Assembly (NCBI GenBank): GCA_012295275.1
Contig: CM022675.1
Coordinates: 15,968,189-16,032,188 of the forward strand
Origin: Chrysomallon squamiferum
Lineage: Eukaryota; Mollusca; Gastropoda; Neomphalida; Peltospiridae
DNA: 64,000 nt
Direction of reading: 5' to 3'
Below the pieces are notes generated by a model. The model worked only from the letters and a program-made list of their open reading frames with translations, did no database searches and was not told the DNA's origin. Both the position numbers and the translations under genes were made by a program. Within the stretch, counting starts at the first letter, position 1. Each line of letters starts with the position of its first letter. Positions 12,240 to 28,000 of the stretch are shown here, piece after piece.

Positions 12240-15200
12240 ATACTCGTAATAAAATTTAAACAGCCTTCACTCAAAGCCTAACCATAACCATAACCCTAAC
12301 TCTAGCTCAACTTCTAAACATAATCTTTTGCAAGTCCACAACATAAATTCTTACCTAAACGATGCTTCCAATTGTTACCCTCAAATTATTTTGGACATTA
12401 TCATAACACTATTAATAAAATTTAGACAACACTAGCTCTAAGGCTAAACCCAACCCTAACCCTAACCCTAACCCTAACCCTAACCCTAACCCTAACCCTA
12501 ACCCTAACCCTAACCCTAACCCTAACCCTAACCCTAACCCTAACCCCAACCCTATCCCTATATCTAACCCTATCCCTAACCCTAACCCTAACACTAACCT
12601 AGTCTCAAGTTCTAAACCTAATCCAACGCAAGTCCCCCAACATTAATTCCTACCCTAACGCTACATCTAATCGTAACTCTCAAACTATTTTGGACATTAT
12701 TATAATAATCATAATAAATTTAGATACCCATAACCTCGAATCTAAAATTCGGAACCTAATCCTGCGAAAGTACCGAATATTAATTCTTACCCTAACGTTA
12801 CTTCCATTCGTGACACTCAAATTATTTTGGACATAATCACAACACTCGTAATTAAAATATACATAACACTAACCCTCAACCTAACTCCAACCCGGACCAT
12901 AACACAAACCCTAACCCTAACCCAATCTCAACTCCTAAACCTAATCCTACATAAGTCCCCAACTCGTAATAACACTGCTTATAAAATTAAATGACCCTAG
13001 CTCAAAGTAGGCTGACCCTAACCCTGAACCTAACCCTGAACCTAACCCTGAACCTAACCCTGAACCTAACCCTGAACCTAACACTAATCGAATCTCAACA
13101 TTAATTCTTACAGTAAGGCAACTTGTAATCGTCACACACAAATATTTTGGACATTTTGAGAAAACTCGTAATAAAATCTAGATAACCTTAGCTCTAAGGC
13201 TAACACTAAACCAAACCTTCACACTGAAACTAGCTCAGCTTCTTAAACTAATCCTACACAAGTCCGCAGCATTAATTATTTTACTATGGTTACTTGTAAT
13301 CGTGACAATAATATTATTTCTGACGTAATCATAACACGCAACAAAATTCAAATAAGCCTAGCTCAAAGGCTGACCCTAACCTTAACCCTAACACTAATCG
13401 AATCTCAAATTCTAAACCTAATCCTACGCAAAGCCCCAACATTAATTCTTACTCTAACGCTACTTATAACAGGCACACTAAATCATTTCGGAAATAATGA
13501 GAACACTCGTAATAAAATTTAGATAACCATGGCTCTAAGACTAACCCTAACCCTAACCCTAACCCTAACCCTAACCCTAACCCTAACCCTAACCCAAACC
13601 CTAGCCAAACTTCTAAAACTAATCCTACACTAGTCCGCTACATTAATTCTTGTACTAAGGCTACTTGTAATTGTCACACTCATATTATATCTGAGATAAA
13701 CATCACACTTGTAATAATATTTACATAACCCTATATCTAAGGCTAACCCTAACCCTAACCCTAACCCTAACCCTAACCCAGCACAGCTCCTAAAACAAAT
13801 TCTAGACTAGTCCGCAACATTAATTCTTGTACTAAAGCTACTTGTAATCAAGACCCTCATATTATTTCTGACATAAACATAACACTAGTAATAAAATTCA
13901 GATAACTCTAGCTCTAAGGTTAACCCAAACCCTAACACTAACCCTAACCCTAACTCTAACCCTAACTCTAGCTCAGCTTCTAAAACAAATCCTACAGTAG
14001 TCATTAACTTTAATTCTTATGTTAAGACTACTTGTAATAGTGACTCTCATATTATTTCCGACACAATCATCACAGTTGTAATAAAATATAGAGACCCTAT
14101 CTCAACGGCTAACCCTAAACCTAACCTCAACACTAACCCTAACCCTAGTTCAGCTTGTAAAACAAATTGTAGACTAATCCGCAATATTATTTCTTATACT
14201 AAGGCTAGTTAAAATCAAGACGCTCATGTTATTTCTCACATAAAGGTAACACTCGTAATAAAATATAGATAACACTGTCTCTAAGGCTAACACTAACCCT
14301 AACCCTAACCCTAACCCTATCTCAGCTTACAAAACAAATCCTAGAGTAGTCAGTAACATTAATTCTCGAACTAAGGATACTTGTAATTGTCACACTCATA
14401 TTAAATCTGAGGTAAAGACCACACATGTAATAAAATTTGGATAAGCCTATCTCTAAGGTTAACCCTAACCCTAAACCTAACTCTAACTCTAGCTCATCTT
14501 CTAAACCATATTCTAGGCTAGTCTTGTAATAAAATTTCTTATTCAAAAACCATATTCTAGGATTCTCATATTATTTCAGACATAGTCTTGTAATAAAATA
14601 TATATACCCTACATGAAAGTCCAACCCTAACCCTAACCCTAACCTTAACTGTAACCCTAACCCTAGCTCAGCTTCTAAAACAAATCTTAGACTAGTCCGT
14701 AACGTTAATTATTGTACTCAGGTTACCTGTAATTATCACACTCATATCTGAGAGAAATATCACACCTGTAATAAAATATATACACCCTAGCACAAACACT
14801 AACCCTAACCCTAATCCTAACCTAACACTGACCCTAACTCTATTTCAGCGTCTAAAATATATTCTAGACTAGTCCGCGAATGAATTCTTATACTAAGGCT
14901 ACTTGTAATCAAGACCCTCATATTATTTCTAACATAAACATAACACTCGTAATAAAATTTAGATAACTCAAGCTCTAAGGCTAACCCTAACCCTAACCCT
15001 AACCCTAGCTGAGCTTCTAAAACTAACACAACGCTAGATCGCAACATTAATTCTTATACTAAAGCTACTTGTAATCGAGACCCCCATATTATTTCTAACA
15101 TAAACATAACAGTCGTAATAACATTCAGATAACTCTAGATCTAAGGCTAACCCTAACCCTAACCGTAACACTAACCCTAACCCTAACCGTAACACTAACC

Positions 15201-16060
15201 CTAGCTGAGCTTCTAAAACAAATCCAACACTAGTCCGCAACATTAATTATTTTACAAAGGCTACTTGTGATATTGACCCTCATATTGTTTATGACATAAT
15301 CATCACAGTTATAATAAAATGTTGATAATCCTAGCTATAAGGATAATCCTAACCCTAACCCTATCTCCAACCCTAAAGATAACCCTAGCTCAGCTTTAAA
15401 AACTAAACCAAAACTAGTTTGCAACATTAATTCTTGTACTAAGGCTATTTCTAATCTAGACCGTCATATTATTTCTGACATAAACATAACACTCGCAATA
15501 AAATTCAGATAACCATAGATCTAAGGCTAACCCTAACCCAAACCCTAACCCAAACCCAAACCCAAACCCAAACACAAACACAAACCCAAACCCAAACCCT
15601 AACCCTAACACTAACCCTAACCCTAACCCTAACGCTAACCCTAGCTCAGCTTCTAAAACAAATCCTACACTAGTCCGGAACTTTAATTCTTATATTAAGA
15701 CTACTTGTAATCGTCACTTTCATATTATTTCCGACATAATCATAACACTTGTAAAAATATATATATATACTCTAGCTCAAAGGCTAACCCTAACACTAAC
15801 ATTAACCCTAACCCTAACCCTAACACTAACCCTAACCCTAGCTCAGCTTCTAAAACTAATCCAACACTTGATCGAAACATTAATTCTTATAATAAGGCTA
15901 CTTGTAATCAAGACACTCATTATTTCTAACATAAACATAACAGTCGTAATAAAATCTAGATAACCTTAGCTCTAAGGCTAACACTAACCCAAACCCTAAC
16001 CGGAACCCCAACACTTCGCCTAACCCTACGGATAACCTAGCTCAGCTTTAAAAACGTACC
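12240..16060. repeat. Composite telomere-like satellite (left part)
   Basis: Units of about 170–200 bp alternate a run of CCCTAA repeats with a conserved spacer. The spacer has the recurring pieces gctcagcttctaaaac, actagtccgcaacattaat, actaaggctacttgtaat and cgtaataaaatttagata. The purest CCCTAA tract is about 95 bp (12451–12545). Other tracts are short and carry variants such as CCCAAA, CCCTGAA and CCGTAA. The array is interstitial: both sides continue into non-telomeric DNA. All CCCTAA runs lie on the plus strand. Reading frames here translate to Leu/Gly repeats and are not genes. Confidence 0.92.
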
Positions 16061-19000
16061 ATGACAAATACCTAAGTAAGAAAGAAAGTAAGTAAGTAAC
16101 TAAATAATTAACTAAGTAAGCAAGAAAGCAAGTAAGTACGTAAATAATTACCTAAGTAACTAGAAAGAATGTAATTATGTAAATAATTACCTAAGTAAGA
16201 AAGAAATGTAGTAAGTCCATACATAATTAAGTAACTAAGGAATGAAGCCAGTACGTACGTAAATAATTACCTAAGTAAAAGAGAATGTAAGTAAGTACAT
16301 AAATACTTAACTAAGTAAGCAAGAAAGCAAATAAGTACATCAATAATTACCTTAGTAAGTTAGAAAGTAAGTACATTAGTAATTACCTAAGTAAGAAGGA
16401 AAGTAACAACATAAATAATTGGCTAAGAAAGTGAGATAATAAAGAACCTAAGGAAGAGAGTAAGTAAATATTAACATAAGTAAGTAAATGAGAATGTAAG
16501 TAATTACATTAACAATTACAATTATCTAAGAAGAAGGACAAAGTTCGTAAAGTTCGTAAAAAAGAAGCAATTAACTAAGTAAGTGAGAAAGTGAAAAAGT
16601 AATTAAAATGTATTAATTAACATTTATCTAAGGAAGAAGGACATTATGTGAGTTCGTAAATAATGACCTAAGTCAGCAAGGAAACAAGTAACTAAGAAAG
16701 CTAGTATGTAAGTAAGCACATTAACAATTATCTTAGTAAGAAAGTAAGGAAGTACGTAAATAATGACCTAAGTAAGCAAGGAAGCAAGTAACTAAGTAAC
16801 AAAGTATTGAAGAAACTAAACTAATAATTATGTATGTTAGAAAGTACATAAATAATAACCTAAGTTAGCTAGGAAGGCATTAAGGAAATATTAACCTAAG
16901 TAAGTGAGAATGTAACTAAGAACATTAACAATTATCTAAGGAAGAAGGACATTATGTGAGTTCGTAAATAATGACCTAAGTCAGCAAGGAAACAAGTAAC
17001 TAAGAAAGTGAGAATGCAAGTAAGCACATTAACAATTATATAAGTAAGAAACTAAGGAAGTACGTAAATAACGACCTAAGTAAGCAAGGAAGCAAGTAAC
17101 TAAGTAAGTGCGAATGTAAGTACTTAAATTAAATATGATCTAAGTAAGAGCTAATTAAGTTCGTGAATAATGACCTAATTAAGGAAGGAAGCAAGTAACT
17201 AACAACGTGAGAATGTAAGTAAGTACATTAACAATTATCTAAGTAAGCAGGACAGTATATGATTTCGTAAACAATGACCTAAGTAACCAAGGAAGCAAGT
17301 AACTAATTAAGTGAGAATACAAGTAAGCACATTAACAATTGTCTAAGTAGGAGAGAAATTAAGGACGTAAATAATGACATAAGTAAGCAAGTAAGTAACT
17401 AACTGAGAATTCAAGTAATTACATTAACAATTATCTAAGTATGTAAGTACGTAAACAATGACCTATGTGAGCAAGGAAGCAAGTAACTAAGTAAGTGAAA
17501 ATGTAATTAAGTATATTAACAATTATCTAGGTAAGAAGGACAGTATGTGAGTTCGTAAATAATGACATAAGGAAGCAAGGAAGCGAATAAGAAGGTAAAT
17601 AGTAACCTAAGTAAGTAAGTGAGAATGTAAGTTAGTACATTATTAACAATTATCTAAGTAAGAAAGATAGTAAGTAAGTACGTAAATAATGACCTAAGTA
17701 AGCAAGGAAGCAAGAAACTAAGTAACTGAGTATTGAAATAATTACATTAACAATTTTCTAAGGAAGAAAGTACATAAATAAGAACCTAAGTTACCTAGGA
17801 AGGAAGAAGTAAACAATTAACTAAGTAAGTGTGAGAAGAAAGTAAGTAAACATTAACAATTAACAATTATCTAAGAAATCTAAAGAAAAAAAGTAAGTAA
17901 AGGAACGTAAATAATGACCTAAGTAAGCAAGGAAGCAAGAAACTAAGAAACTGAGAATGAAATAATTACATTAACAATTATCTAATTATCTAAGAAAAGG
18001 AAGAAAGGACAGTATGTGAGTTCGTAAATAATGACCTAAGTAAGGAAGGAAACAAGTAACTACGAAAGTGAGAATGTAAGTAAGCACATTAACAATTATC
18101 TAAGTAAGAAAGTAAGGAAGTACGTAAATAATGACCTAAGTAAGCAAGGAAGCAAGTAACTAAGTAAGTGAGAAATGTAAGTAAGTACATTAACAATTAT
18201 CTAAGGAAGAAGGACATTATGTGAGTTCGTAAATAATGACCTAAGTAAGCAAGGAAGCAATTAACTAAGTAAGTGAGAATGAAAGTAAGTACATTAACAA
18301 TTATCTAAGTAAGAAAAATAGTGGCAAGTACGTAAATAATGACCTAAGTAAGCAAGGAAGCAAGAAACTAAGTAACTGAGGATTTGAAATAATTACATTA
18401 ACAATTATCTAAGGAAGAAAGTACATAAATAAGAAAATAAGAACCTAGGAAGCGAGTAAGTAAATATTAACCTAAGTAAGTGAGAATGTAAGTAAGTACA
18501 TTAACAATTATCTAAGGAAGAAGGACATTATGTGAGTTCGTAAATAATGACCTAAGTCAGGAAGGAAACAAGTAACTAAGAAAGTGAGAATGTAAGTAAG
18601 CACATTAACAATTATCTAAGTAAGAAAGTAAGGAAGTACGTAAATAATGACCTAAGTAAGCAAGGAAGCAATTAACTAAGTAAGTGAGAATGTAAGTAAG
18701 TACATTAACAATTATCTAAGGAAGAAGGACATTATGTGAGTTCGTAAATAATGACCTAAGTCAGCAAGGAAACAAGTAACTAAGAAAGTGAGAATGTAAG
18801 TAAGCACATTAACAATTATCTAAGTAACAATCTTAAAGTAAATAAATAATGAAAGTAACCTAAAAAATAAGTAAAACAAGAAATAAGTAAGTGAAGTAAG
18901 AATGGAAGAAGTACATTAACAATTATCTAAGGAAGAAACATTAAGTAAGTTCGTAAATAATGACCTAAAGGAAAGAAAAGGAAAAAGTAATAAGTGAGAA

Positions 19001-22000
19001 TTAAGTAAGTAAATTAATTAATTATTATCTAAGTAAGAAAGTAAGGAAGTACGTAAATAATGACCTAAGTAAGCAAGGAAGCAAGTAACTAAGTAAGTGA
19101 GAATGTAAGTAAGTACATTAACAATTATCTAAGGAAGAAGGACATTATGTGAGTTCGTAAATAATGACCTAAGTAAACAAGGGAAGCAAGTAACTAAGTA
19201 AAACTAAGAAAATTGAATTATCTAAGTAAGAAGGTAAGTAAGTACGTAAACATTAACAATTATCTAAGGAAGAAACTAAGGAAGTGAGAATAAATAAGTA
19301 CGTAAATAATGACCTAAAGTAAAAAGGAAGGAAAATAAATGAACTAAGTAGTAAGAAAAAAAGTAAGAAAGTGAGAGTACATTAAAATTAACAATTATCT
19401 AAGAAAAAAATTATGTGAAGTTCGTAAATAATGACCTAAGTAAGCAAAGGAAGCAAGTAACTAAGTAAGTGAGAAATGAAATAATTACATTAACAATTAT
19501 CTAAGGAAGAAAAAAGGAAATAAAAGTAAGTTCGTAAATAATGACCTAAGTAAGGAAAAGGAAACAAGTAACTAAGTAAGTGAGAATGTGAGAATAAGTA
19601 AGTACATTAACAATTATCTAAGTAAGAAAAGGAAATTATGTGAAGTTCGTAAATAATGACCTAAGTAAGCAAGGAAGCAAGGATAACTAACTAAGAAAGT
19701 GAGAATGTAAATAATTACATTAACAATTATCTAAGTAAAAAAACATTAAGGAAGTACGTAAATAATGACCTAAGTAAGCAAAGGAAGCAAGTAACTAAGT
19801 AAAGTGAGAATGTAAGTAATTACATTAACAATTATCTAAGGAAGAAGGACATTATGTGAGTTCGTAAAATAATGACCTAAGAAGGAAGGAAACAAGTAAC
19901 TAAGAAAGTGAGAGAATGAATGTAAGTAATTAACAATTATCTAATTAACAATTATCTAAGGAAAAAAGGACATTAAGTGAGTTCGTAAAAATAATGACCT
20001 AAGTAAGAAAAAAGAAGAAATAAACCTAAGTAACTAAACAAGTAACTAAGTGAGAATGTAAGTAAGTACATTAACAATTATCTAAGAAGAAGGACATTAT
20101 GTGAAGTTCGTAAATAATGACCTAAGTAAGCAAAGGAAACAAGTAACTAAGAAAGTGAGAATGTAAGTAAGTACATTAACAATTATCTAAGTAAGAAAAG
20201 GACATTATGTGAGTTCGTAAAATAATGACCTAAGTAAGGAAGAAACAAAACAAAGTAACTAAGTAAAAGTAAGAATAAATAAGTAAATTAACAATTATCT
20301 AAGTAAATTATCTAAGGAAGTTCGTAAATAATGACCTAAGTAAAAAAGGAAACATGTAACTAAAGAATGTTAATTAATAATGACCTAACAATTAAGAAAG
20401 AAAAGTAAGAAACCTAAGTAAGTAAGTAAGTAACTAATAAGTGAGAATGTAAGTAATTACATTAACAATTATCTAAGTAAAAAAAAGTATGTGAAGTTCG
20501 TAAATAATGACCTAAGTAAGTAAGGAAGAAAAAGTAACTAACTAAGTAAGTGAGAATGTAAGTAATTACATTAACAATTATCTAAGGAAGAAGGACATTA
20601 TGTGAGTTCGTAAATAATGACCTAAGTAAGCAAGGAAACAAGTAACTAAGTAAAGTGAGAATGTAAGTAAGTACATTAACAATTATCTAAGGAAGAAGGA
20701 CATTATGTGAGTTCGTAAATAATGACCTAAGTAAGCAAAGGAAACAAGTAACTAAGAAAGTGAGAATGTAAGTAATTACATTAACAATTATCTAAGTAAG
20801 AAAAAAAGTATGTGAAGTACGTAAATAATGACCTAAGTAAGCAAAGGAAGCAAAAAACTAAGTAAGTGAAATGTAAATAATTACATTAACAATTATCTAA
20901 GGAAAGAAAAAGGACATTATGTGAGTTCGTAAATAATGACCTAAAGAGGAAAGGAAACAAGTAACTAAGAAAGTGAGAATGTAAAGTAATTACATTAACA
21001 ATTATCTAAGGAAGAAAGGACATTATGTGAGTTCGTAAATAATGACCTAAGTAAGCAAGGAAACAAGTAACTAAGTAAAGTGAGAATGTAAGTAAGTACA
21101 CATTAACAATTATCTAAGGAAGAAGGACATTATGTGAGTTCGTAAATAATGACCTAAGGAAACAAGCTAAAGGAAAAGAAAAGTAACTAAAAAACAATTA
21201 AGAAAGTAAGAAAGTAATGAAGTACATTAACAATTATCTAAAAAAACAAGAAACTAAGGAGAATTATAAAGTATCGTAAATAATAATAACCCTAAGTCAA
21301 AAGGAAGGAAGTAAAAAAGTAAACTAAAAAAAGTGAGAATGTAAGTAATTACATTAACAATTATCTAAGGAAGAAGGACATTATGTGAGTTCGTAAATAA
21401 TGACCTAAGTAAGCAAGAAACAAACTAACTAAGAAAGTGAGAATGTAAGTAAGTACATTAACAATTATCTAAGGAAAAAAGGACATTATGTGAGTTCGTA
21501 AATAATGACCTAAGTAAAAGCAAAGGAAACAAGTAACTAAGTAAGTGAGAATGTAAGTAAGTACATTAACAATTATCTAAGGAAGAAGGACATTATGTGA
21601 GTTCGTAAATAATGACCTAAGTCAGGAAGGAAACAAGTAACTAAGAAAGTGAGAATGTAAGTAAGTACATTAACAATTATCTAAGTAAAGAAGGAATTAT
21701 AAAGTTCGAAAATAATGACCTAAGGAAAGTACGTAAATAAAACCTAAGAAAAAAAACAAGTAACTAAGAAAGTGAGAAAAGTAATTACATTAACAATTAT
21801 CTAAGGAAAGAAAACATAAAATATGTGAATCGTAAATAATGACCTAAGTAAACAAGGAAACAAACAAACTAAGTAAGAAAGTGAGAATGTAAGTAATTAC
21901 ATTAACAATTATCTAAGTAAGAAGGACATAAGTAAAAGTACGTAAATAATGACCTAAGTAACCAAGGAAGGAAGCAAGTAACTAACTAAGTAAAAGTGAG

Positions 22001-25000
22001 AATGTAAGTAAGTACATTAACAATTATCTAAGGAAGAAGGACATTATGTGAGTTCGTAAATAATGACCTAAGTAAGCAAGGAAACAAGTAACTAAGAAAG
22101 TGAGAGAATTGAAGTAATTACATTAACAATTATCTAAAGAAAGAAAGTAAGTAAAGAGTTACGTAAATAATGACCTAAGTAAGCAAGGAAGGCAAGTAAG
22201 TAACTAAGAAAGTGAGAATAAAGTAAGTACATTAACAATTATCTAAGGAAGAAGGACATTATGTGAGTTCGTAAAGTTCGTAAATAATGACCTAAAGGAA
22301 GGAAGGAAACAAGTAACTAAAGAAAGTGAGAATGTAAGTAATTACATTAACAATTATCTAAGTAAGAAAGTAAATAAGGAAGTACGTAACGTAAATAATG
22401 ACCTAAGTAACAAAGGAAGCAAAATTAAAAAACTAAGTAAGTGAGAATGTAAGTAAGTACATTAACAATTATCTAAGGAAGAAGGACATTATGTGAGTTC
22501 GTAAATAATGACCTAAGTCAGCAAGGAAACAAGTAACTAAGAAAGTGAGAATGCAAGTAAGCACATTAACAATTATCTAAGTAAGAAAGAAATATAAATA
22601 AGTTCGTAAATAATGACCTAAGTAAGCAAGGAAACAAGTAACTAAGTAAGTAAGAAAGTGAGAATGTAAGTAAGTACATTAACAATTATCTAAGGAAGAA
22701 AAAGGACATTATGTGAGTTCGTAAATAATGACCTAAGTAAGCAAGGAAACAAGTAACTAAGTAAGTGAAAGAAGTAAACATTAAGTAATTACATTAACAA
22801 TTATCTAAGGAAGAAAGAAAGTAAGTAAGTTCGTAAATAATGACCTAAGTAAGAAAAAGGAAACAAGTAACTAAGTAAGTGAGAGATGAATGTAAGTAAG
22901 TACATTAACAATTATCTAAGGAAGAAGGACATTATGTGAGTTCGTAAATAATGACCTAAGTAAGCAAGGAAACAAGTAACTAAGAAAGTGAGAATGTAAG
23001 TAAGTACATTAACAATTATCTAAGGAAAAGGACATTAAATGAAGAACGTAAATAATAACCTAAGTAACCTAAGGAAGCTAAGTAAAAGGAAAAAAAGTAA
23101 CTAAGTAAGAAAGTGAGAATGTAAGTAAGTACATTAACAATTATCTAAGGAAGAAGGACATTATGTGAGTTCGTAAATAATGACCTAAGTAAGGAAGGAA
23201 ACAAGTAACTAACTAAAAAGTGAGAATGTAAGTAAGTACATTAACAATTATCTAAGTAAGAAAAACATTATGAAGTTCGTAAATAATGACCTAAGTAAGC
23301 AAGGAAACAAGTAACTAAGTAAGTGAGAATGTAAGTAATTACATTAACAATTATCTAGGAAGAAAAAATTATGTAAAGTAAATAATGATAAAAGAAGGAA
23401 ACAAGTAACTAAAAATGTAAAAGTAACTAAGAAAGTAAACATTAAAATTACATTAACAATTATCTAAGTAAAGAAGAAAGTAAGGAAGTAATAAAAATAA
23501 TGACCTAAGTAAGCAAGGAAGTAAGTAACTAAGTAAGTGAGAATGTAAGTAAGTACATTAACAATTATCTAAGGAAGAAGGACATTATGTGAGTTCGTAA
23601 ATAATGACCTAAGTCAGGAAGGAAACAAGTAACTAAGAAAGTGAGAATGTAAGTAAGCACATTAACAATTATCTAAGTAAGAAAGTAAGGAAGTACGTAA
23701 ATAATGACCTAAGTAAGCAAGGAAGCAAGTAACTAAGTAAGTGAGAATGTAAGTAAGTACATTAACAATTATCTAAGAAGGAAAAGGAGTACGTAAATAA
23801 AACCTAAATAATGACCTAAGTAACAAAGGAAACAAGTAACTAAGTAAAAAGTGAGAATGTAAAGTAATTACATTAACAATTATCTAAGTAAGAAGGACAG
23901 TATGTGAGTTCGTAAATAATGACCTAAGTAAGCAAGGAAGCAATTAACTAAGTAAGTGAGAATGTAAGTAAGTACATTAACAATTATCTAAGGAAGAAGG
24001 ACATTATGTGAGTTCGTAAATAATGACCTAAGTAAGGAAGGAAACAAGTAACTAAGAAAGTGAGAATGTAAGTAAGCACATTAACAATTATCTAAGTAAG
24101 AAAGTAAGGAAGTACGTAAATAATGACCCTAAGCAAAAACTAAGTAAAGAAAAGAAGAAGTAAGTAAATAACATTAACTAAGAAAAAAAAAAAGAAAGTA
24201 AAGTTAAGTAAATTAACTAATTATCTAAGGAACAATTAAAAATAATGTAAGAATGAAATAATTAAATTAACAATTAAAAGAAAAATAAAGACAAGTAAAT
24301 AAGAACCTAAGTAAAAACCTAGGAAGCGAGTAAGTAAATAAGTAACTAAGTAAGTGAGAATGTAAGTAAGTACATTAACAATTATCTAAGGAAGAAGGAC
24401 ATTATGTGAGTTCGTAAATAATGACCTAAGTCAGCAAGGAAACAAGTAACTAAGAAAGTGAGAATGCCAGTAAGTAAGTACATTAACAATTATCTAAAGG
24501 AAAAAAGGACATAAGTATACCTAAGTGTAAGTTCGTAAATAATGACCTAAGTAAGCAAGGAAGCAATTAACTAAGTAAGTGAGAATGTAAGTAAGTACAT
24601 TAACAATTATCTAAGGAAGAAGGACATTATGTGAGTTCGTAAATAATGACCTAAGTCAGCAAGGAAGCAAGGAAGAAACAAGTAACTAAACTAAGAAAGT
24701 AAGAATGCAAGTAAGCACATTAACAATTATCTAAGTAAGAAAGTAAGGAAGTACGTAAATAATGACCTAAGTAAGCAAGGAAGCAAGTAACTAAGTAAGT
24801 GAGAATGTAAGTAAGTACATTAACAATTATCTAAGTAAGAAAAATAGTAGGTAAGTACGTAAATAATGACCTAAGTAAGCAAGGAAGCAAGAAACTAAGT
24901 AACTGAGGATTGAAATAATTACATTAACAATTATCTAAGTAAGAAATTACATCAATAAGAAAATAATGACCTAAGTAAGGAAGGAAAAGTAAGTAAATAC

Positions 25001-28000
25001 TAAGTAACTAAGTAAGTGAGAATGTAAGTAAGTACATTAACAATTATCTAAGGAAGAAGGACATTATGTGAGTTCGTAAATAATGACCTAAGTCAGGAAG
25101 GAAACAAGTAACTAAGAAAGTGAGAATGCCAGTAAGCACATTAACAATTATCTAAGTAAGAAAGTAAGGAAGTACGTAAATAATGACCTAAGTAAGCAAG
25201 GAAGCAAGCATTAACTAAGTAAGTGAGAATGTAAGTAAGTACATTAACAATTATCTAAGGAAGAAGGACATTATGTGAGTTCGTAAATAATGACCTAAGT
25301 CAGGAAGGAAACAAGTAAAAGAACAATAAAAAGTAAGTAAGTGAGAATGTAAGTAAGTACATTAACAATTATCTAAGGAAGAAGGACATTATGTGAGTTC
25401 GTAAATAATGACCTAAGTAAGCAAGGAAACAAGTAACTAAGTAAGTGAGAATGTAAGTAAGTACATTAACAATTATCTAAGGAAGAAGGACATTATGTGA
25501 GTTCGTAAATAATGACCTAAGTAAACGAAGGAAACAAGTAACTAAGTAAGTGAAACAAGTAATTACATTAACAATTATCTGAGAAATGTAAGTAAGTAAA
25601 TAATGACCAAGGAATCAAAATTAACTAAGAAAAGAGATAATAATACATTAACAATTATCTAAGGAAGAAAAATTATGTAAGTTCGTAAATAATGAAAGAA
25701 AGGAAGGAGTAAATAATTAAACTAAGTAAAAGTGAGAATGTAAGTAAGTACATTAACAATTATCTAAGGAAGAAGGACATTATGTGAGTTCGTAAATAAT
25801 GACCTACCTAAACAAGGAAACAACTAAACTAAGTAAGAAGTGAGAATGTAAGTAATTACATTAACAATTATCTAGGTAAGAAGGACAGTATGTGAGTTCG
25901 TAAATAATGACCTAAGTAAGCAAGGAAACAATAAACTAAGTAAGTGAGAATGTAAGTAAGTACATTAACAATTATCTAAGGAAGAAGGACATTATGTGAG
26001 TTCGTAAATAATGACCTAAGTCAGGAAGGAAACAAGTAACTAAGAAAGTGAGAATGTAAGTAAGTACATTAACAATTATCTAAGAAGAAGGAAGTATGTG
26101 AAGTTCGTAAATAATGACCTAAGTAAAGCAAGGAAGCAAGTAACTAAGTAAGTGAGAATGTAAGTAAGTACATTAACAATTATCTAGGAAGAAAGGAAAT
26201 TATGAAAGTTCGTAAATAATGACCTAAGTAAAGCAAGGAAACAAGTAAACTAAGTAAGTGAGAATGTAAGTAATTACATTAACAATTATCTAAGGAAGAA
26301 GGAATTATGTAAGTTCGTAAATAATGACCTAAGTAAGCAAAGGAAACAAGTAACTAAAAAGTGAGAATGTAAGTAAGTACATTAACAATTATCTAAGGAA
26401 GAAGGACATTATGTGAAGTTCGTAAAAATAATGACCTAAGTAAGGAAGGAAGTAAACAACTAAACTAAGAAAGTGAGAATGTAAGTAATTACATTAACAA
26501 TTATCTAAGTATCTAAGTAGAAGGAAAAGTTCGTAAATAATGACCTAAGTGAAGTAAATAATGAGAACCTAATTATCTAAGTAAAAAAAGTAAATAAAGT
26601 AACTAATTAACTAAGTAAATAAGAAGTGAGAATGTAAGTAAGTACATTAACAATTATCTAAGTAAGAAGAAGGACATTATGTGAGTTCGTAAATAATGAC
26701 TAAAGTCAAGGAAAGGAAACAAGTACTAAGAAAGAAAGTGAGAATGAAAGTAAGCACATTAACAATTATCTAAGTAAAAAAGGAATTATGAAGTACGTAA
26801 ATAATGACCTAAGTAAGCAAGGAAACAAGTAACTAAGAAAGTGAGAATGTAAGTAAGTACATTAACAATTATCTAAGGAAGAAGGACATTATGTAAGTTC
26901 GTAAATAATGACCTAAGTAAGCAAGGAAACAAGTAACTAAGTAACTGAGAATTGAAATAATTACATTAACAATTATCTAAGTAAGAAAGTACATAAATAA
27001 GTTCGTAAATAATGACCTAAGTAAACAAGGAACAAGTAACTAAGTAAGTGAGAATGTAAGTAAGTACATTAACAATTATCTAAGGAAGAAGGACATTATG
27101 TGAGTTCGTAAATAATGACCTAAGTCAGGAAGGAAACAAGTAACTAAGAAAGTGAGAATGTAAAATAAAGTAAATTACATTAACAATTATCTAAGTAAAG
27201 AAAAGTAATTAGGAAGTTCGTAAATAATGACCTAAGTAAGCAAAGGAAACAAGTAACTAAGTAAGTGAGAATGTAAGTAAGTACATTAACAATTATCTAA
27301 GGAAGAAGGACATTATGTGAGTTCGTAAATAATGACCTAAGTCAGGAAGGAAACAAGTAACTAAGAAAGTGAGAATGTAAGTAATTACATTAACAATTAT
27401 CTAAGGAAGAAGGAAAGTAGGAAGTACGTAAAAATGACCGTAAATAATGACCTAAGTAAGCAAGGAAGTAAAAACAAAACTAACTAAGTAAGTGAGAATG
27501 TAAGTAAGTACATTAACAATTATTATCTAAGTAAAAAAAATAATGAAAGTACGTATAAATAATGACCTAAGTAAACCTAAAGAAGAAGGAAACAAGTAAC
27601 TAAGAAAGTGAGAATGAAAGTAATTACATTAACAATTATCTAAGTAAGAAAGGAAAGTAAAACGTAAATAATGACCTAAGTAAATAAGGACCTAAGTAAC
27701 CTAAGTAAGTGAGAATGTGAAGTAATTACAAACAATTATCTAAGTAAAAAAAAAAAAGAATACGTAAATAAATACTAATTAACAATTATCTAAGGAAGAA
27801 GAAAATACATTAACAATTATTATGTGAAGAAGTTGTGAGTTCGTAAATAATGACCTAAGTCAGGAAGGAAACAAGTAACTAAGAAAGTGAGAATGTAAGT
27901 AAGCACATTAACAATTATCTAAGTAAGAAAGTAAGGAAGTACGTAAATAATGACCTAAGTAAGCAAGGAAGCAAGTAACTAAGTAAGTGAGAATGTAAGT

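Noticed and set aside
12400-15700. CCCTAA arrays as a true chromosome end, or the Leu/Gly-rich frames within them as proteins
   Set aside because: The runs are short, degenerate and separated by a conserved spacer, and unique DNA continues on both sides, so they are interstitial. The frames follow from the 6-bp repeat.
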